A DNA stretch of 64,000 nt from Ischnura elegans (GCF_921293095.1 NC_060251.1:56809585-56873584), one strand, 5' to 3'; positions 34,848 through 47,584 are shown, numbered from the stretch's first letter. Translations and numbers: made by a program. Notes: generated from the sequence alone by a model not told the origin.

Positions 34848-35068
34848 GAACCCAAGAGGTACAAGTTCAATTTTTATAATTCTAGAGGTAAATGCTGATA
34901 ACAGTTTCAAGGGCACACAATATGGTTGTGGCGAAGGGATACAAGTGAATCACTGAATCAATAAATATACACTCATCAGTGATATCAGTACCCAAATAAC
35001 CAGTATCTACACTTACCTCCAAAATTATAAAAAAAAATTTATTTACCACTTGGCTTCTAGGAAAGGTT
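34848..35068. repeat. Terminal-inverted-repeat element I, copy 2
   Basis: cccaagaggtacaagt at about 34851 is inverted at about 35030-35068 (accacttggcttc), with ttataatt..gaggtaa also mirrored. The end motif is shared with 19490-19750. Confidence 0.5.
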
Positions 35069-35334
35069 TTCCACTTCTAGGAAGGCTCCGAGAGAAAAAG
35101 CAAGGTTTGACTTACTTATTCGCTTAAAAGGCAAATTTAAAAGAAACCGGAAGTTTACTCGACACACAGATCTCTGCCCAAAGGTGGACGCCGCCGACAA
35201 CAAAATTTCGTCCACGCAAATGCCGCCGACTCGGTTACAAATAAGATATGTATCTCCCAGAATATTCTCGTTAATACTCAATGTTTAATCGTAGTTTTGC
35301 ACTCCTTTGTTTTATAAGAGTTTAAAGAAAAGGT
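35069..35334. other. Short interval, no gene supported
   Basis: A 74-codon minus-strand frame at 35057-35281 has no recognisable domain. Confidence 0.4.
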
Positions 35335-35805
35335 TAGTGATGAGTCTGATATGGAGTCTGACCTTTACGGTGCAGAGGCATGGACACTGAGAAAGGAGGA
35401 CGAGAGAAGATTGGAGGCGGATGAGATGTGGGTGTGGAGAAGAATGGAGGAGGTGAACTGGACGGAGAGGAGGAGGAACGACGAAGTGCTGGACATGGTG
35501 GGGGAGGAGAGGCAGTTCTAGGCGAGATATGGAGGAGACAGAAAGTATGGATGTAGCGAGTACTTAGCGGGGAGGGGATGTTGAAAACGATGTTAGAGGG
35601 TAAAATGTTGGGTAAACGAGGGAGAGGAAGGAAGAAAAAAGGATCTTTTAATAGATTGAAGTAGTACGCCTTTAAATTGTACAAATTGTAGTGAATTGAA
35701 GAAGGGAGTAAATGAAAGAAGAGGAGGCTGCCAGAATGCTTCTTGAGTACTCTGTAGAAACTTGCTTTAATCGGTAGAATACTTTAATAATAAAAATAAA
35801 TCACA
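35335..35805 (+). mobile_element. LINE 3' fragment (family A)
   Basis: Plus-strand text matches the end of the family A LINE at 45839-46735: acggtgcagaggcatggaca, gaagtgctggacatggtggg, the GAGGCTGCCAG block and the tail gtagaatactttaataataa. Frameshifts and a stop disrupt it. Confidence 0.8.
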
Positions 35806-36109
35806 AGAAACAAAAGCAAATATTTATAATTGAATTGTCCTCAGTAGTGAATCTTGAGTAGGGGTTGGTGGTATAAACCCCCCATCGAGTCACTCACACA
35901 AATACTCGAGTCACAAAATCACCAAACGTTAGTTTTACCCCATATGCGAGGCACGTTCACAGAGTATGCGGAGAATCATAGAATATATCATGGTAATGGA
36001 TTTTATAGGGGGCAGTCTGTTGAGGCAATTTGCAAAGGAGGTGGGAGTTGAAGCCCAACTCCTACTGATTTGGATAAAGTAAGAAATTATAAAGTGTTCC
36101 CAAATCAAT

Positions 36110-36290
36110 GAATATAAAGGAGGGACAGGCAGTCAGAACACTTCTTAAGTACTCAGTGGAAACCTACCTTGAACGGTAAAATACTTGAATAAAAATAATA
36201 ATTATAAGTCATTTTTTATTCGTAAATGGTGAATTCGCGCCCTAGGATGCAGCAGGTGTGGACGTAATGGGGAATTTATATGCAAGATAA
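36110..36290 (+). mobile_element. LINE family A tail plus duplicated flank, copy 1
   Basis: cttcttaagtactcagtgga, cggtaaaatacttgaataaa is the family A 3' end. The following about 80 bases (aaattcgcgcc.., ggtgtggacgtaat) recur after the tail at 36890-36960, so the tail and flank were duplicated together. Confidence 0.7.
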
Positions 36291-36579
36291 CTTTAATTTG
36301 CGTGCATTAATAAAGTTTTACTACTAATAATTCAAAAGTGTACTCTGGGTAGATTTTTTTGCATTTTTTTCTGGTATTCAAATGTGTACTTGGAGTGTAT
36401 TTCGAATAAAAAATAAACATGCTTTTGCACTTACCGTATTTAAAAAAAAGGACATTCAATTTTTCCAATTTATCTATTTTTTGTTTTCAAATTTCAATTT
36501 TTGTTGAAAATTCGTACTTTTCATTTCGATTAAAAAAATCAATTTTGACCGACATTATTCCACCGCAAGGGGGGGGGAT

Positions 36580-36960
36580 GTGGAACTGACTTGGAGGGTA
36601 GAATGTTTGGCATACGAGGGAGAGAAAGTATGTTGATAGGGTTTTTTTAGATAGATTGTAAGGGATAAGGACAGTGGCGTAGCGAGGGGGGAGGTGCGGG
36701 GAGTCCGTACCCCTCCCGAAATTACCTTACCCAATTACTTTCCTTCATAAAAGAAAAGAAAATATTGAAAAATCATGAATTTACCAAGATTTCTTTGTGA
36801 AATGAAATTTTTTCGATTATGAAAAATGTTAAAATTATTTTAAAACTCTCTATTTTGTACCCTGTTTTTTAAAAAAATTGGAAGGAGAAGCGGGCAGAAT
36901 ACTTCTTAAGTACTCTGTGGAAACCTACCTTAAACGGTAGAATACTTAAAAAATAATAAT
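36580..36960 (+). mobile_element. LINE family A fragment split by a hAT-type element
   Basis: 36580-36665 (gagggtagaatgtttgg, ttagatagattg) and 36885-36960 (gcagaatacttcttaag, cggtagaatac) are parts of the family A 3' region. Between them sits a family B element. Confidence 0.7.
36672..36884 (-). mobile_element. hAT-type nonautonomous element (family B), partial copy
   Basis: Starts CAGTGGCGTAGCGAGG and follows the reverse complement of 10830-11048 (tttcgattatgaaaaatgtt, gtaccctgttttt). The other terminus is missing. It lies within a LINE fragment. Confidence 0.75.
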
Positions 36961-37060
36961 TCTAATAAGCCAATTTGTAGCCGTCAATGGCAAATTCGCG
37001 CCGCAGAGGCCATCGGTGTGGACGTAATTAAGAATTTGGATGTAAGTGGCGGTTGTAAAC

Positions 37061-38101
37061 TTCTGCTTAAAGTGAAAGCTATGTGATGACCGCATCATAT
37101 ATGCCTTACCCCGTCAATATGATTTTTTTTGTTCGCCGTCTCGTCTTAAACGGAATAACGAACCCGGATCTACTGATTGCGTGCTTGTTAAGAGTTTCAG
37201 CAACTCGATTTCTCTCCCCTCTGGTCACGAGCTTAACGCCCCTCTCACTCCTGTTGGCATGGTTTCAAAGCAAAATAAAATGTTTGCCAATTTCGTCCCC
37301 TAAGGGTCCAGATCAATTTATTTTCGAGCAATCCATATTTTATTTTATTTTATTCTCATTATTACAATGGAAGGATTAGGTAACAGATCGTTGCTCGTCA
37401 AGTACTTAGTTTGAGTCCCACTTCAGTTTCTTTAGGAAAGTCGTTGTAGTTTAAGCCGTTCACATTCCATCCCGAAAGCAAAAGATCCCTTCTCTCACTA
37501 ATACCTGTATACGAAATACACTAAAAATCCCCAGCTATTTTTTTATTCTTGCCAAAATTATTTTCTAAGGCGCAACTTTCCGTTGCGAGCTTTGTAGCCG
37601 TGCATAGATTTCATAATGTTTAGGAAAATTAGATAAATATAATTTTAATGAGCTACTCGATTGATGGAATATTTTTATTTCAGCTTCTCGGTTGATTTAT
37701 TCTAAAGACACTGTCTAAATAAGAAACGAATACTTATAAAATTTCCACTACCGGATACAACAATAGCGGTATCACACTTACATATGAACTTATTTTCAGT
37801 TATCTCGGAAAGTCTATTTATTTCCTTACATAGGGTTTTTCTGGAGAAATCTACAATATGTCGATCATTAGTTATTGGTAGGTAATTTTGATATGTAATA
37901 CCATTTACAATCACATAACCCTGTGTTCTGCACGTTTACGAAATGACTAATCCTTTTCCGATCAGGGCTATTTACGTGTCGTACATAAAGAGGTAAAATA
38001 ATTAGTGTTACATGAAGTACTTATAAAATTAGTACTGCGTTGTGCCCTGAGCGTTAGAAAATAACTATTACTTTTTCAATCAGAGATTTTCTTCACATGT
38101 A
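37061..38101. other. AT-rich interval, no gene seen
   Basis: An open frame at 37083-37379 has no recognisable domain. No repeat is identified. Confidence 0.45.
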
Positions 38102-39029
38102 CAGGGTACTTCTGGAGGAATCTGAAATACTTCAAGAGGTGGTCGAGGAAGAATGTTTGTCCATAAACATGGGGTCGCAACTCCATAGCTACTTAGCTTT
38201 GGCCACACAAACCTTTTTTCGGGTGCATTTTGCAGTTACCATTGAAACTGTTTTATTATTCAGCCTTTTCGTCATTTTATTTAATACTCTGAATTTTTAA
38301 GGACATTAAAACATTAAGGATGGAGGAAAATGTGCGATTATAATAGCTTGAAAAAATTAATCTGTAAATGAGTGATGTTGCACAATCGTATCCTTGTTAC
38401 TCGCTCAGAGCTCTAGTATAAGTTTTCTTGAGGCTTCTCTTCTCTCTTACTCTTCTTAGAGCTTCCTCATTACTAACTCGGTCGATTCATTAATGATTGC
38501 CTGAAATAGTTAATCTCAAAATGGGCGAGTTTGCGCAATCGTGTTGTTGATCCTCGCTCAAAGCTCTCGCTTAATTAAGATCGAAGATTAATTGTTTCAG
38601 ACTATTATAATCGCAAATTTTGGTCCAAACTTGTTTATTTCAATTACCCCCAAATAGACAGTGAGGCCTTTGCATCGGGAGATTGTGCAATCAGCAACAG
38701 ACGATCACACACACCCATGTCTTGGAAGGGTTAACCTATTCAGGCGGGACTCGAACCCGCAACCTTCTGTATGGTAGGCGAGGACTCATCCCCGCCGCCG
38801 ATTTCGATATTTAATTATTTAAAAATTCAGAATATTAAATAAAATGTCAAAAAATCTGGATACCCAAAATAAACCGTTTTCATTATAACAGCGAATTGCA
38901 TTAAGAATGTTTCCATTGCCATAGCTCAATAACTAAGAAGTTGCGACCCTATGTTGATAGAAAAAAATGCTTAAAATTGTCTCTCCTACCACCTCGTAAA
39001 GTACTGCAGATTCCTCCTGAAACACCCTA
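38102..39029. mobile_element. Long inverted-repeat, mariner-like element with SINE in the loop
   Basis: The left end (TA/CAGGGTACTTCTGGAGGAATC) and right end (..GATTCCTCCTGAAACACCCT/A) are inverted. Arms of about 200-480 bp with gaps can be traced (gtcgcaactcc, ttcagaatattaaataaaat, attataa, agagctct). The same family is at 13846-14490. No transposase is present. The loop holds a tRNA-derived SINE head at 38735-38800. Confidence 0.7.
38735..38800 (-). mobile_element. tRNA-derived SINE head (S3)
   Basis: On the minus strand: a perfect box B-like GGTTCGAGTCCCGC with stem GCGGG/CCCGC, and an anticodon-arm-like CCTAC/GAAGG resembling a Val-type tRNA. The 5' acceptor does not pair, so it is a SINE head or tRNA relic and not a tRNA gene. 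Confidence 0.6.
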
Positions 39030-39235
39030 CATTTATTTCCACACACCCCGAAGATAGCACGAAATGACCTTAACATCAAGGATTCCAACAATTAACGACT
39101 ATGTAAGCACGCCTCTATTGTCTTGTATTTGCGCCGCGTTATCGTGAGCTTAAAAATTCTTTCATCCAGAGTTATAAAATGTCTTTAGTAAGTTACATAC
39201 TCACTCGGTAATTCAAACGGAAGGTTGATTTGAAA

Positions 39236-39365
39236 AGGTGTGGGTAGAGCTCACCACGAATTAAACAGCAAGAGTTTGAAATCCAAATATTCAAGGTACG
39301 GGGGCCAGTTACTTTCCTTGTGTCACCTCGCATTTCGAAGGTTTTTGCTCCATGGAGATCGAAGG
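39236..39365 (-). mobile_element. SINE S2, 3' fragment
   Basis: gggtagagctcacc, acgggggccagttactttcc and cctcgcatttcgaagg match the body of S2 at 57620-57730. The head is missing. Confidence 0.6.
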
Positions 39366-40159
39366 AACTAGATAAATTTAGCCTAAATAGGTACGGAGCA
39401 GTTGCTTTTATAGGCTAAGCCGAGGAGTAAAAAATCTAAAAATCACAATTCATTCGCAATTTGGTTACAAATGCATTATAATTCGGTTTGAAACAGTTCC
39501 CCCTGTAGGTGATTGTGTTTACCTCAGGTCGTGGACTGAGAGTCAGAATATTTTTACGAACCAATGGCATAGATTGGAAAAGAAATTAGGGATCCTGAAT
39601 TAAATTCGGAATGGTTGGGTCATGGAATCGATTCATCTCTAAAATAGGTCGAAAAGCAAACTTGAACACATTTAAGAAAGAAAACATCAACGAAACAATA
39701 GACGAAAACTATTCCGATTCACTGATTATCATTCATCGTCATTGGTCATCAAACCTGACAATGACATGACGTAGCTCGCATCTCAACTCACCTATCTTCA
39801 TATCTCTCACCTCTATTCACTTATTTCTTCTTATTGTGTTGGCTCATTAAAAATATTTCTCATCTATCCTGGAAATCGTATTCTCTCCGTTTTCGTGAAT
39901 GCTTTTATGTCAATGGTTGGACAAAAATCTCAGAGAACAGTAATTCAGAGATAATTGATGATAGACATCCAATTCCAGCTTCCAAGGGAATTTTTTCGTG
40001 CGAATTATTTATTAATAATTAGTTGAATAATCATAAATTAAAGTGTGAATGAATTTCACCACCCTTCACACCGCCAAGTTAAAATATTCCACCAGAAGGT
40101 AGTTGGAGTATCCCGTGAGGCAACTAAGGGATAATGATACTAAAACATTTTTTTACGGC
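39366..40159. other. No gene seen
   Basis: No feature supported. Confidence 0.5.
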
Positions 40160-40580
40160 GATGATCGGTCGTCTTTTCAAACTCGCAATTAGGGCGCCCT
40201 ATCGCCCGCCTTTGTTTTTCGGTTTCGCCGCGCGAATTTCACGTACGTGATCGATCAATCAAACCGTTACGACGAGGTGGTCCTCCGCGAAATCCGCGCC
40301 TCCCCGCTGTTTTCCGATCTCGAAGCGCCCCCAGAGGCGAGGGAACCTACATATTCGGGGGATACGCCAAAAACAAGAATGGCTCTCTCGCGATGATCGC
40401 GTTCCTGCCCGGCTTTTGTGAGAGAGGCCGCCGCTCCGTAGCCTCGAGTCCCGGCGTGACCCGGACTTCGATCCGGATCTGTCCTCTCTCTCTCACTCTC
40501 CCGAGCTAAATCGGTTCAATATGTAACCGATATTCGAGTGTGTGTGTGTTGATTTATATTTTTTATCGTGAAAACGCGTA
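40160..40580 (+). promoter_or_regulatory. CpG-rich promoter-like block, possible first exon
   Basis: The most GC- and CpG-rich unique stretch of the window (ccgccgctccgtagcctcga, several CGCG), with no repeat match. It is followed by a (tg)n run and then acgc/GTAAGGTT at about 40576, a plausible splice donor on the plus strand. This would fit a CpG-type promoter with a non-coding first exon and a large intron. It could instead be an unrelated conserved block. Confidence 0.4.
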
Positions 40581-43500
40581 AGGTTATTGCCTGTATTTGG
40601 GTTTCATAAGGGGAGAAAGTTGCGTCAGTCTGGTTGGTCTAGTGCGAGAGAGAGGGTGGGGAGATTATCCACTGCTTGTCTGAGTCTGTTATCCAATGCT
40701 TGATGATTTCACATTGTAATTTTACACCGGGCTCCAAGCGAGCGTTCACCCTTATGGTATGCTGAAATACAAAGCTATTGAGGGCGTTGCTGTCATCTTT
40801 GCTTGGGAAACTAGTTGCAAAAGGTCGAATTGTTTGGAAAGCGTTATTATTTTGGTTCGTGTTTATCAAATTGGGGTAAAAATTAACAAAAATTATTCAT
40901 GTTTAAGATGAAGGTTAATATGGTAATCTCCTTAAATTATACACATAGTGGTAACACCATGAGTGCCTGAGGTCCATAGATATTTCTGTGATTTCATTAC
41001 TTACCTAGATCCCCATCCATAAACCTTTGAACAAGTATAAGAGCCAATTGCTTTAAATTGAGATACTTCATGATTCTATACATCGGATTGGTATGGTGCC
41101 ATAATGAATGAAACTATGGGAGTACTTAGGTGGAGTTTGCTGTAAATGTGACTCCGATGATATCTTTATCACGCAAGTAAAGGAAACACAATGATTTTCC
41201 GCGAAATACAGTGATATGACTTAACTGATTCAACTTGCTTGCCTGAAAGGGTAGTGCAGAGGTACGACATTGAATCACAACTTTAAACCCATGGCTATGT
41301 CAATATTTGTAATATCTTTTGGAGTTTAGAAAGTGCCTATGAGTGATATGTATGAGGCGCAGCTAAAATTACATCTAAAAATGTAAACCATGTAAAAATT
41401 GGCAGTTATATTATGCTATATAATTATGTACTCTACTGTTTTATGTAATTAGTTAAACTGTAGAATTCCTAACAGGCATTGGAAGGAAAAACTATCTAGG
41501 TAGGGGTGGCGAACCTATGTTTTCCTTTTCAGTTTTTCGTTATTTCCATTAAAAAACTATTAATTGGAATTAATCTTCCCCACAATTTACCTGAGAAGTT
41601 CACTGAACACATCCATCATATAAATCGTCCTTTGGAAACTGTCGCAGTCATATTCAGTCAAATATTGAAGTGTTCTTTGCAGCTCACTTTGATGTACTAA
41701 TTGATATTATTTTGGAATCTATCAGACAAAAATATAAAGGTTTCAGTGAACTTGTCATGTTATGACGATTTTGCCGCTTATAGCCGAAGGTTACATACAC
41801 CCTCTTAAAACCACAAAATGCCACTGAACCTTCGATTTCACTTCATTCAATGGAATCTGTGGCAAATGATAAAAAAGAGAACCTAATATAGATCCGCGGC
41901 TGTCCGAGAGTAAAATGGGGCGATGTAGAACAGAGAAATGCGTCCAGCGAAAAATATGGTGATTTTCCCCCATGGTTGTATAAATGAAATGAAATTTCAG
42001 CAATTTCAAAGCATAAAATTTCATGCAAAGTACAGCCATTACTACTCACTAACAAAATATACCACGGACCAGAAATTTATTCGTATTTATCTGTCCTGAG
42101 GAGGCTCTCTTCAGGCACAAAAATGAAAAATAGTTGACAAATAGAGTATTAGATAGATTTATATCGATTAAACAATTGGCTTAGATTTATCACTTAAGAT
42201 ACCTACTGCGGTAGAAAATAGAAAAAAAAATCAAAATAATCTTGATAGTTGTTGCTGGTTTTCCTGCTTTCCACAAAATACATGCCTAAGTGAAAAAAAT
42301 CGATATAACTGGAAAAAGTGAAAAGGTCATTACTTTCGGAAAGTGGAGGAAAAATCGGGATTTTTTTCTGTAATTTGAGCTGTTCCAAATTGAGACCACC
42401 CCCTTTATGAAATCCTATTTCTTCTTTTGCCAATTATTGCACGAGGTAATGCATTATATTAGTCAAGCGATGTGTTCGCAAATAGGGTCCAAGCTTGTGC
42501 AATTTCCCATCTATCCTTCATGTAACACTTTCTTGTGGAAAATAGTTTCAATATTTCAGGTACGTCTTTAGAGGCCTCGAAAGGGATTTAAAGAGATTAA
42601 GATCATTTATATTAAGGAAATGACTTTCCCTATTTTCTCTAAATGTCACGGTCTTGCTAGAATTAGATATATTTTTAGAGAATCAACGAAAAGAATTGAA
42701 GGTTTTGCGGTCAAGGTTACACAATTCATAAGAAGCAATTCTTAGAATGCCGAACTACTTAATTTTTGTTAGACAACTATGTCGAGGTATCACGTTGGTT
42801 GACGTGCATTACTACGTCTTTTTCCAACTATCGTCTTCAACTGTATGCCATAAGTTACTGTACTTAAAGTATTACCCACATCCTAGCATAGGCATATAAT
42901 TTTCCCTAAAAGCCCATAATATTGCTTCAAAAAGCAGGTCGCCGATTGCATTTGAAACTCTAGACACTGCTTTACCAGGTATTTGTAAGCTTTTTTCTAA
43001 CTGAATAGTATTGATTGCTTATAATTTTTTACACGGGATAGTTGCAAATAACTTTAGCCAATTTTAAGTTGTGAAGCATAAGCTAACTGCTAGCAACATC
43101 AGCAGCCTTATGATTCTCAGCTTGAACCTTTTATTTTTGAAACTAACCTTTCATTTTTAAAAGCTGACGTTTATTACGGATTTATTGATAATATCCGCTC
43201 AGAAATAATCCTGCATTTATTTCTCTAAAGCCGAATAACATCTTGATGCGAGAGTAATTAGTATTTAGGGAACATTTCAATGATAATGTGTAGAGGATAT
43301 AAAGTTAATTTATATTCGTTACGTGCGGAACGTGGCAATCCAATATTTAACCTCCTGGTTCATTAACTCAGCCTTGATCCCGATAAATGTATGCACGAGA
43401 TCAAAATGAATTAGGTTTAAATCGGTGCGACATCAAGTTTTAATTGGTTTTAATCAAAGCAGTGCTATAAATATTCAGATTGAATTGGCGCTTTTCTCTT

Positions 43501-45249
43501 TCGCAAGCCTTATGTGATATTTTCGTTCATCGATAGTAAAGCTCTTTTCATTTCCATTAGGCTGGAAGCATGCAGTATGGATACCGCAGCGAAGGTCTTC
43601 ATTAAATACATCTCGTACGGAATTTGACCTTCCTTGATTTGAATGCCGGAATAGCATTCATTCTAATCGTAGATTTTTGCGTGAATGCGGTATCTCCGGC
43701 ACACTAGGTCTTCTTTGCCAGCAAATCAGCATTGAATTTGTTGACCTCAATAGTAAATTACTATTTTATTGTGAACACAACGCGTTCAAGGACGCTTATA
43801 GAGGAAGAGAAAACTTGATAGTGCTCGGGATATCATTTTGCCATCGGGTCGCCAATTTGAGCTTTGAATTTCCACACTTAATATCCTCCATCGTTTTGAC
43901 CCTGGAATATTCGCGCAGATTCGTGAATTGGCGGACTCATAGGTCCAAAGGTGGCAAAAGCTACTAATACGATGTATGCTAACGTTGAGTATGTGGGTCA
44001 ACCCCAAAAATGTTCCCTAGACTATTATTAATATTTCGGGTACGTCTGAGGAGTTTTGTGTTAGAGTGCCAAGAAATAAACTTATTTATTGCTTTAACCT
44101 ACTTCCAACCAGAAAAATTTCTGCTAGGTATAGTGAAGATATAAAGATACGTTGCTTCTATGGTCGCTGTAGTCATCCAGTCTAATATTATAGCGATACA
44201 TCAACGTGTTTCTTCAGAATGACCAGAGCCATATAGCTGCATTGTGTGGAAACGGGGCCAGAATCTAATATTTTTTAATTTCCACCAATGACCTTGTTGG
44301 AAGGATGAATCTTCAGGTCAAGCATATTTTTGATGAAGGAAAGTTAAAATAATCTAAAAATTCCATTTTATGTCAACTTTTATGATACTTTTATGCTATT
44401 TACAGATAGTAGGCGTTCATATTATACCTCCGTTTCACATCCGTCTCTTTTCGTTATTGGCCTTACTATTACGACTTCAAAAATAATACTAATAAGTGAA
44501 TTTCAAGCTTCAGCGACATGTTTGTGGCAGTTGGACAGCGAAAAAGGAGTTCTGGTTTCATTCATAGGGGTTTGGATGTTTACATATGCATATGTGGGTG
44601 GACATCGGTTGAATGAAACCTTCGTTGTATGGCCGTCAAACGTTGACGCTGAGGAAGATGTTGAAAAGACACTCCTTACTTAAATATATGGCTGGAGAAG
44701 AGAGACTAGGCTTGATTCATAGCATAAAGAGTGAAGTGTGAGAGTGGGGCGAGTATCACATGATTTTTATCGTTCGAGTGGAAATAAACCATTTCAAAAA
44801 CAGTAGATGACAATCACAAAGAAAGAAAAAAGATCTCTTAAAAATTGTAGATGTAGACGGCGTTAGGTTTGATTTTTTCGCTCTTGCATATGTTCCCTGT
44901 CATAAACTTCCTGTTGGAAAATTGGCAACGTTCTTGTGTTCACTCATCATCCATATCACCATGGTGATTTTTTTCCGCGAACCCTTTTATAAAAACAGCA
45001 ATAATTACCAAGACTTAAAAAAAAACTGGTCCTATACCTGTACGAAACAAGAAATATTCTCATAAAACGCAAGAAAATTACGTGTCAATGGCTGCAGGAG
45101 AATTTATTTTTTGAAATATTTTTTTCCGGAAAGATTTTTGATATCCATGATTTTTTTTCAAGCTTAAAAAAATACAAAATTATGTGTTTGTGAGATGAAT
45201 ATTATGAATTCAAGAGGTAAATTGTCAATAAAGGAAATGTCCTGGGTGA
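40581..45249. other. Long AT-rich interval, no gene seen
   Basis: Nearly 4.7 kb without supported features. Open frames at 41506, 41791, 42203, 43475, 43677 and 44393 show no domain and overlap on opposite strands. If the block at 40160 is a promoter, this is probably intron. Confidence 0.45.
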
Positions 45250-45838
45250 TTGATAAATTTCTCCGTGTCATCACACCTTATCAGGTTGCTTGTACTAATT
45301 CTATTTATAGTAGAGAAATTTATTAACATTAACCTAGGTAAGCATAAACTTGAAGAGGTGAAAGAGTTTTCTTACCTGGGAAGCCGAATTACTAGCGATG
45401 GACGAAGCAAGAAAGAAATAGTCAGTAGTATGGCGCAGGGGAAGAGGGCTTTCTACAAAAAGAAGAATCTTCTTACAACTAATAATACAAGCATAGATGT
45501 AAGGAAAAAATTCATCAGATGCTACACATGGAGTAATTTGGACGTCGAGAGCAGCAGAGAAGTGCAGAGCTACCGAAGAATGATGAAGATAAAATGGATG
45601 ACCGTGTAAGTAACGAGGTAGTGCTAAGGAGAGTGGAGGAAAATAGAAGCCTCCAAAAAACCTTGAGCAGAGGACGGGACAACTTAATTGACCACATGTT
45701 GAGGCACGGCGGCCTGATGAAGACAATCGTAGGACTGGTGGTAGGGAAGAAGGGCAAGGGACGGCCAGGAATGAGTTACATAGGGCAGGTTATAAAGGAT
45801 GTAAAAGAGAATAAATACGTCGCTATGAAAAGGCTAGC
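45250..45838 (+). pseudogene. LINE C-terminal fragment (family B)
   Basis: Plus strand reads FSYLGSRITSDGRSKKEIVS, GKRAFYKKKNLLT, IDVRKKFIRCYTWS, then after a one-base frame change near 45600 VSNEVVLRRVEENRSL, LIDHMLRHGG and SYIGQVIKDVKENKYVAMKRLA. This is the domain after the reverse transcriptase core found in insect endonuclease-reverse transcriptase LINEs. A deletion after CYTWS removes the usual LYG.ETW segment. It is cut at about 45838 by the 3' end of an opposite-strand LINE. Confidence 0.8.
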
Positions 45839-46735
45839 GAATTATTATCACAGTATTCTACCGATTAAGGTAGGTTTCTATGGAGTGCTACAGAAGTGAC
45901 CTGGAAGCCTCCCTTTCCTTCCAGCGCTACCTTCTTCAGTTCACTGTAAGGCGTACTCCTTTTCAATCTATCTAAAAATCCTATTCTTTTCCTTCCCCTC
46001 CCTCGTTTCCCTAACATTCTACCCTCTAACACCATTTTCAACATTCCCTACCCGCTAAGTATTCGCTCCATCCATACATTCTGTCTCACCCATACCTCAT
46101 CTAAAAGCAGCCTCCCCTCGCCAACCATATCCAGCACTTCGTCGTTCCTTTTCCTCTCCGTCCATTTCACCCTATCCATTCTTCTCCATACCCACATCTC
46201 GAATGCTTCCAATCTTCTCTCGTCGTCCTTCCTCAATGTCCACGTTTCCGCACCGTAGAGCGCTACACTCGAGATCAAACTCTTCACTAACCTTTTCTTT
46301 AAACTCCTACATAACGATCCTCTCAGAATCTCCTTCCTGTTCATGAACGCCTCCTTTGTTAATGCATTTCTCTTCCTAATGTCCTTACTACTGAATCCGT
46401 TTTCCCCTAACGTACTGCCTAAATAGTTGAACTGTTCAACCTGCCCAAGTTTTTCACATTCCCCTCTCGTGATGCTTTACAAAACCGCATAACCTTAGTT
46501 TTCATGTGATTAATCCTCATCCCATACTCCTCGTAACGCTCGTATAACGCATCCACAAGAGCCTGAAGCCCCCTCGCTGACTGGCTAATCAACGCCTGAT
46601 CATCCGCGAATCTCACTGATTTGAACATCATTCCTCCCACTTTTATTCCAGCTTCTAACTCATCCCACGCTTCCCTTACCATCTCTTCAGCGTACACGTT
46701 AAACAGCAGCGGCGATAGAGGACGGCTAGCGAATA
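45839..46735 (-). pseudogene. LINE with RT FADD motif and 3' end (family A)
   Basis: The minus strand starts within the reverse transcriptase (NVYAEEMVREAWDELEAGIK, SVRFADDQALISQSA with the catalytic FADD) at 46697-46580. After a frame break near 46430 come KEAFMNRKEILRGSLCRS, SSVALYGAETWTLRKD, FEMWVWRRMDRVKWTER and NDEVLDMVGEGRL (46344-46048), then the 3' UTR with cggtagaatac and a short aataat tail joining family B at 45838. It is 5'-truncated, as usual for LINEs. This is the best copy of the family that recurs at 9411, 35335, 36110 and 36580. The clade is not assigned. Confidence 0.85.
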
Positions 46736-46977
46736 GAAGAGAGTAAAAGATAGCTGCGTCAAACCGATCTTAGGATTGAGGACTAATGATGATGAGTAGA
46801 GAAATTATTTTAGAAAAGAATTAGGACGGTAGACTTGATGAATAGATTGAGTGCAATATGCATTGGGTGACATTATGAGGATGGACAGCGAACTTATTCA
46901 TGGACATTCAGGTATTGAATGAACTCCAAGAGTATCTTTCCTAAGCCGCGCCGAAAATTTTCCCCCGAATTATTTAG
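46736..46977. other. Short interval, no gene seen
   Basis: No feature supported. Confidence 0.5.
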
Positions 46978-47250
46978 CAGTGGTGTAACTAGGAATTTGC
47001 TTAGGGGGGATGAGGGGGCTTTGAGGGGTATGAGGATATTAGTGGTGGCTACCCCCTCCCCAGGAAACGGAAAGTTCAGGAAAACACAAAAAAATAACAT
47101 GCCTGAAAATTTATTTTACATCATTTTGGCATTTAAAATTTAACTTTAAGCAGATGCAGGTATCCTGCTTCAAATCCAGACAAGATTTTTAAATAATTTT
47201 TTGAGGCTTTTGTTGGGGATATATCCCCTCAACCAATAGGTACGCCACTG
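46978..47250. mobile_element. Nonautonomous DNA element (family C) with CAGTGGYGTA ends
   Basis: Starts CAGTGGTGTAACTAGG and ends GGTACGCCACTG. The internal poly-G/C-flanked layout resembles hAT-type families A and B. The flanking 8-mers (ttatttag / tgtaggag) match poorly, so the duplication is not confirmed. Confidence 0.6.
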
Positions 47251-47579
47251 TGTAGGAGGAATAAATCATGAATATGGTAAGTAAACAGTAATCATTCAAA
47301 TGTATTACCTCTCGATGTAAAGTACTTTATTTATAATAAAAATATCGTAGATCTTAATTTTGTCATTGAGTTCACCTCTTCCATATTTGCAGAACTTAAC
47401 ATATACCCTCAATTTACAGTTGTCATTTGTGAATACTTTTTTTAGATTAGTTACATCTCTATTCAAGTCCACTGGATTCTGTCATTCTCAAGTGATGGTT
47501 CTTGTAACAGGTGCCTCTAATTACGAGGTGTATATTTGTGTGTCAACGCTGTTATCGCTCCATCCCTCAGCATGTTAAG
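47251..47579. other. No gene seen
   Basis: No feature supported. Confidence 0.5.
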
Positions 47580-47584
47580 TACGA

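Noticed and set aside
35057..35281. 74-codon minus-strand open frame
   Set aside because: No recognisable domain, no start context or splice partner, and it overlaps the end of a terminal-inverted-repeat element.
43475..44007. Open frames of 60-96 codons on both strands
   Set aside because: Mutually overlapping, no domain, no codon pattern that stands out.
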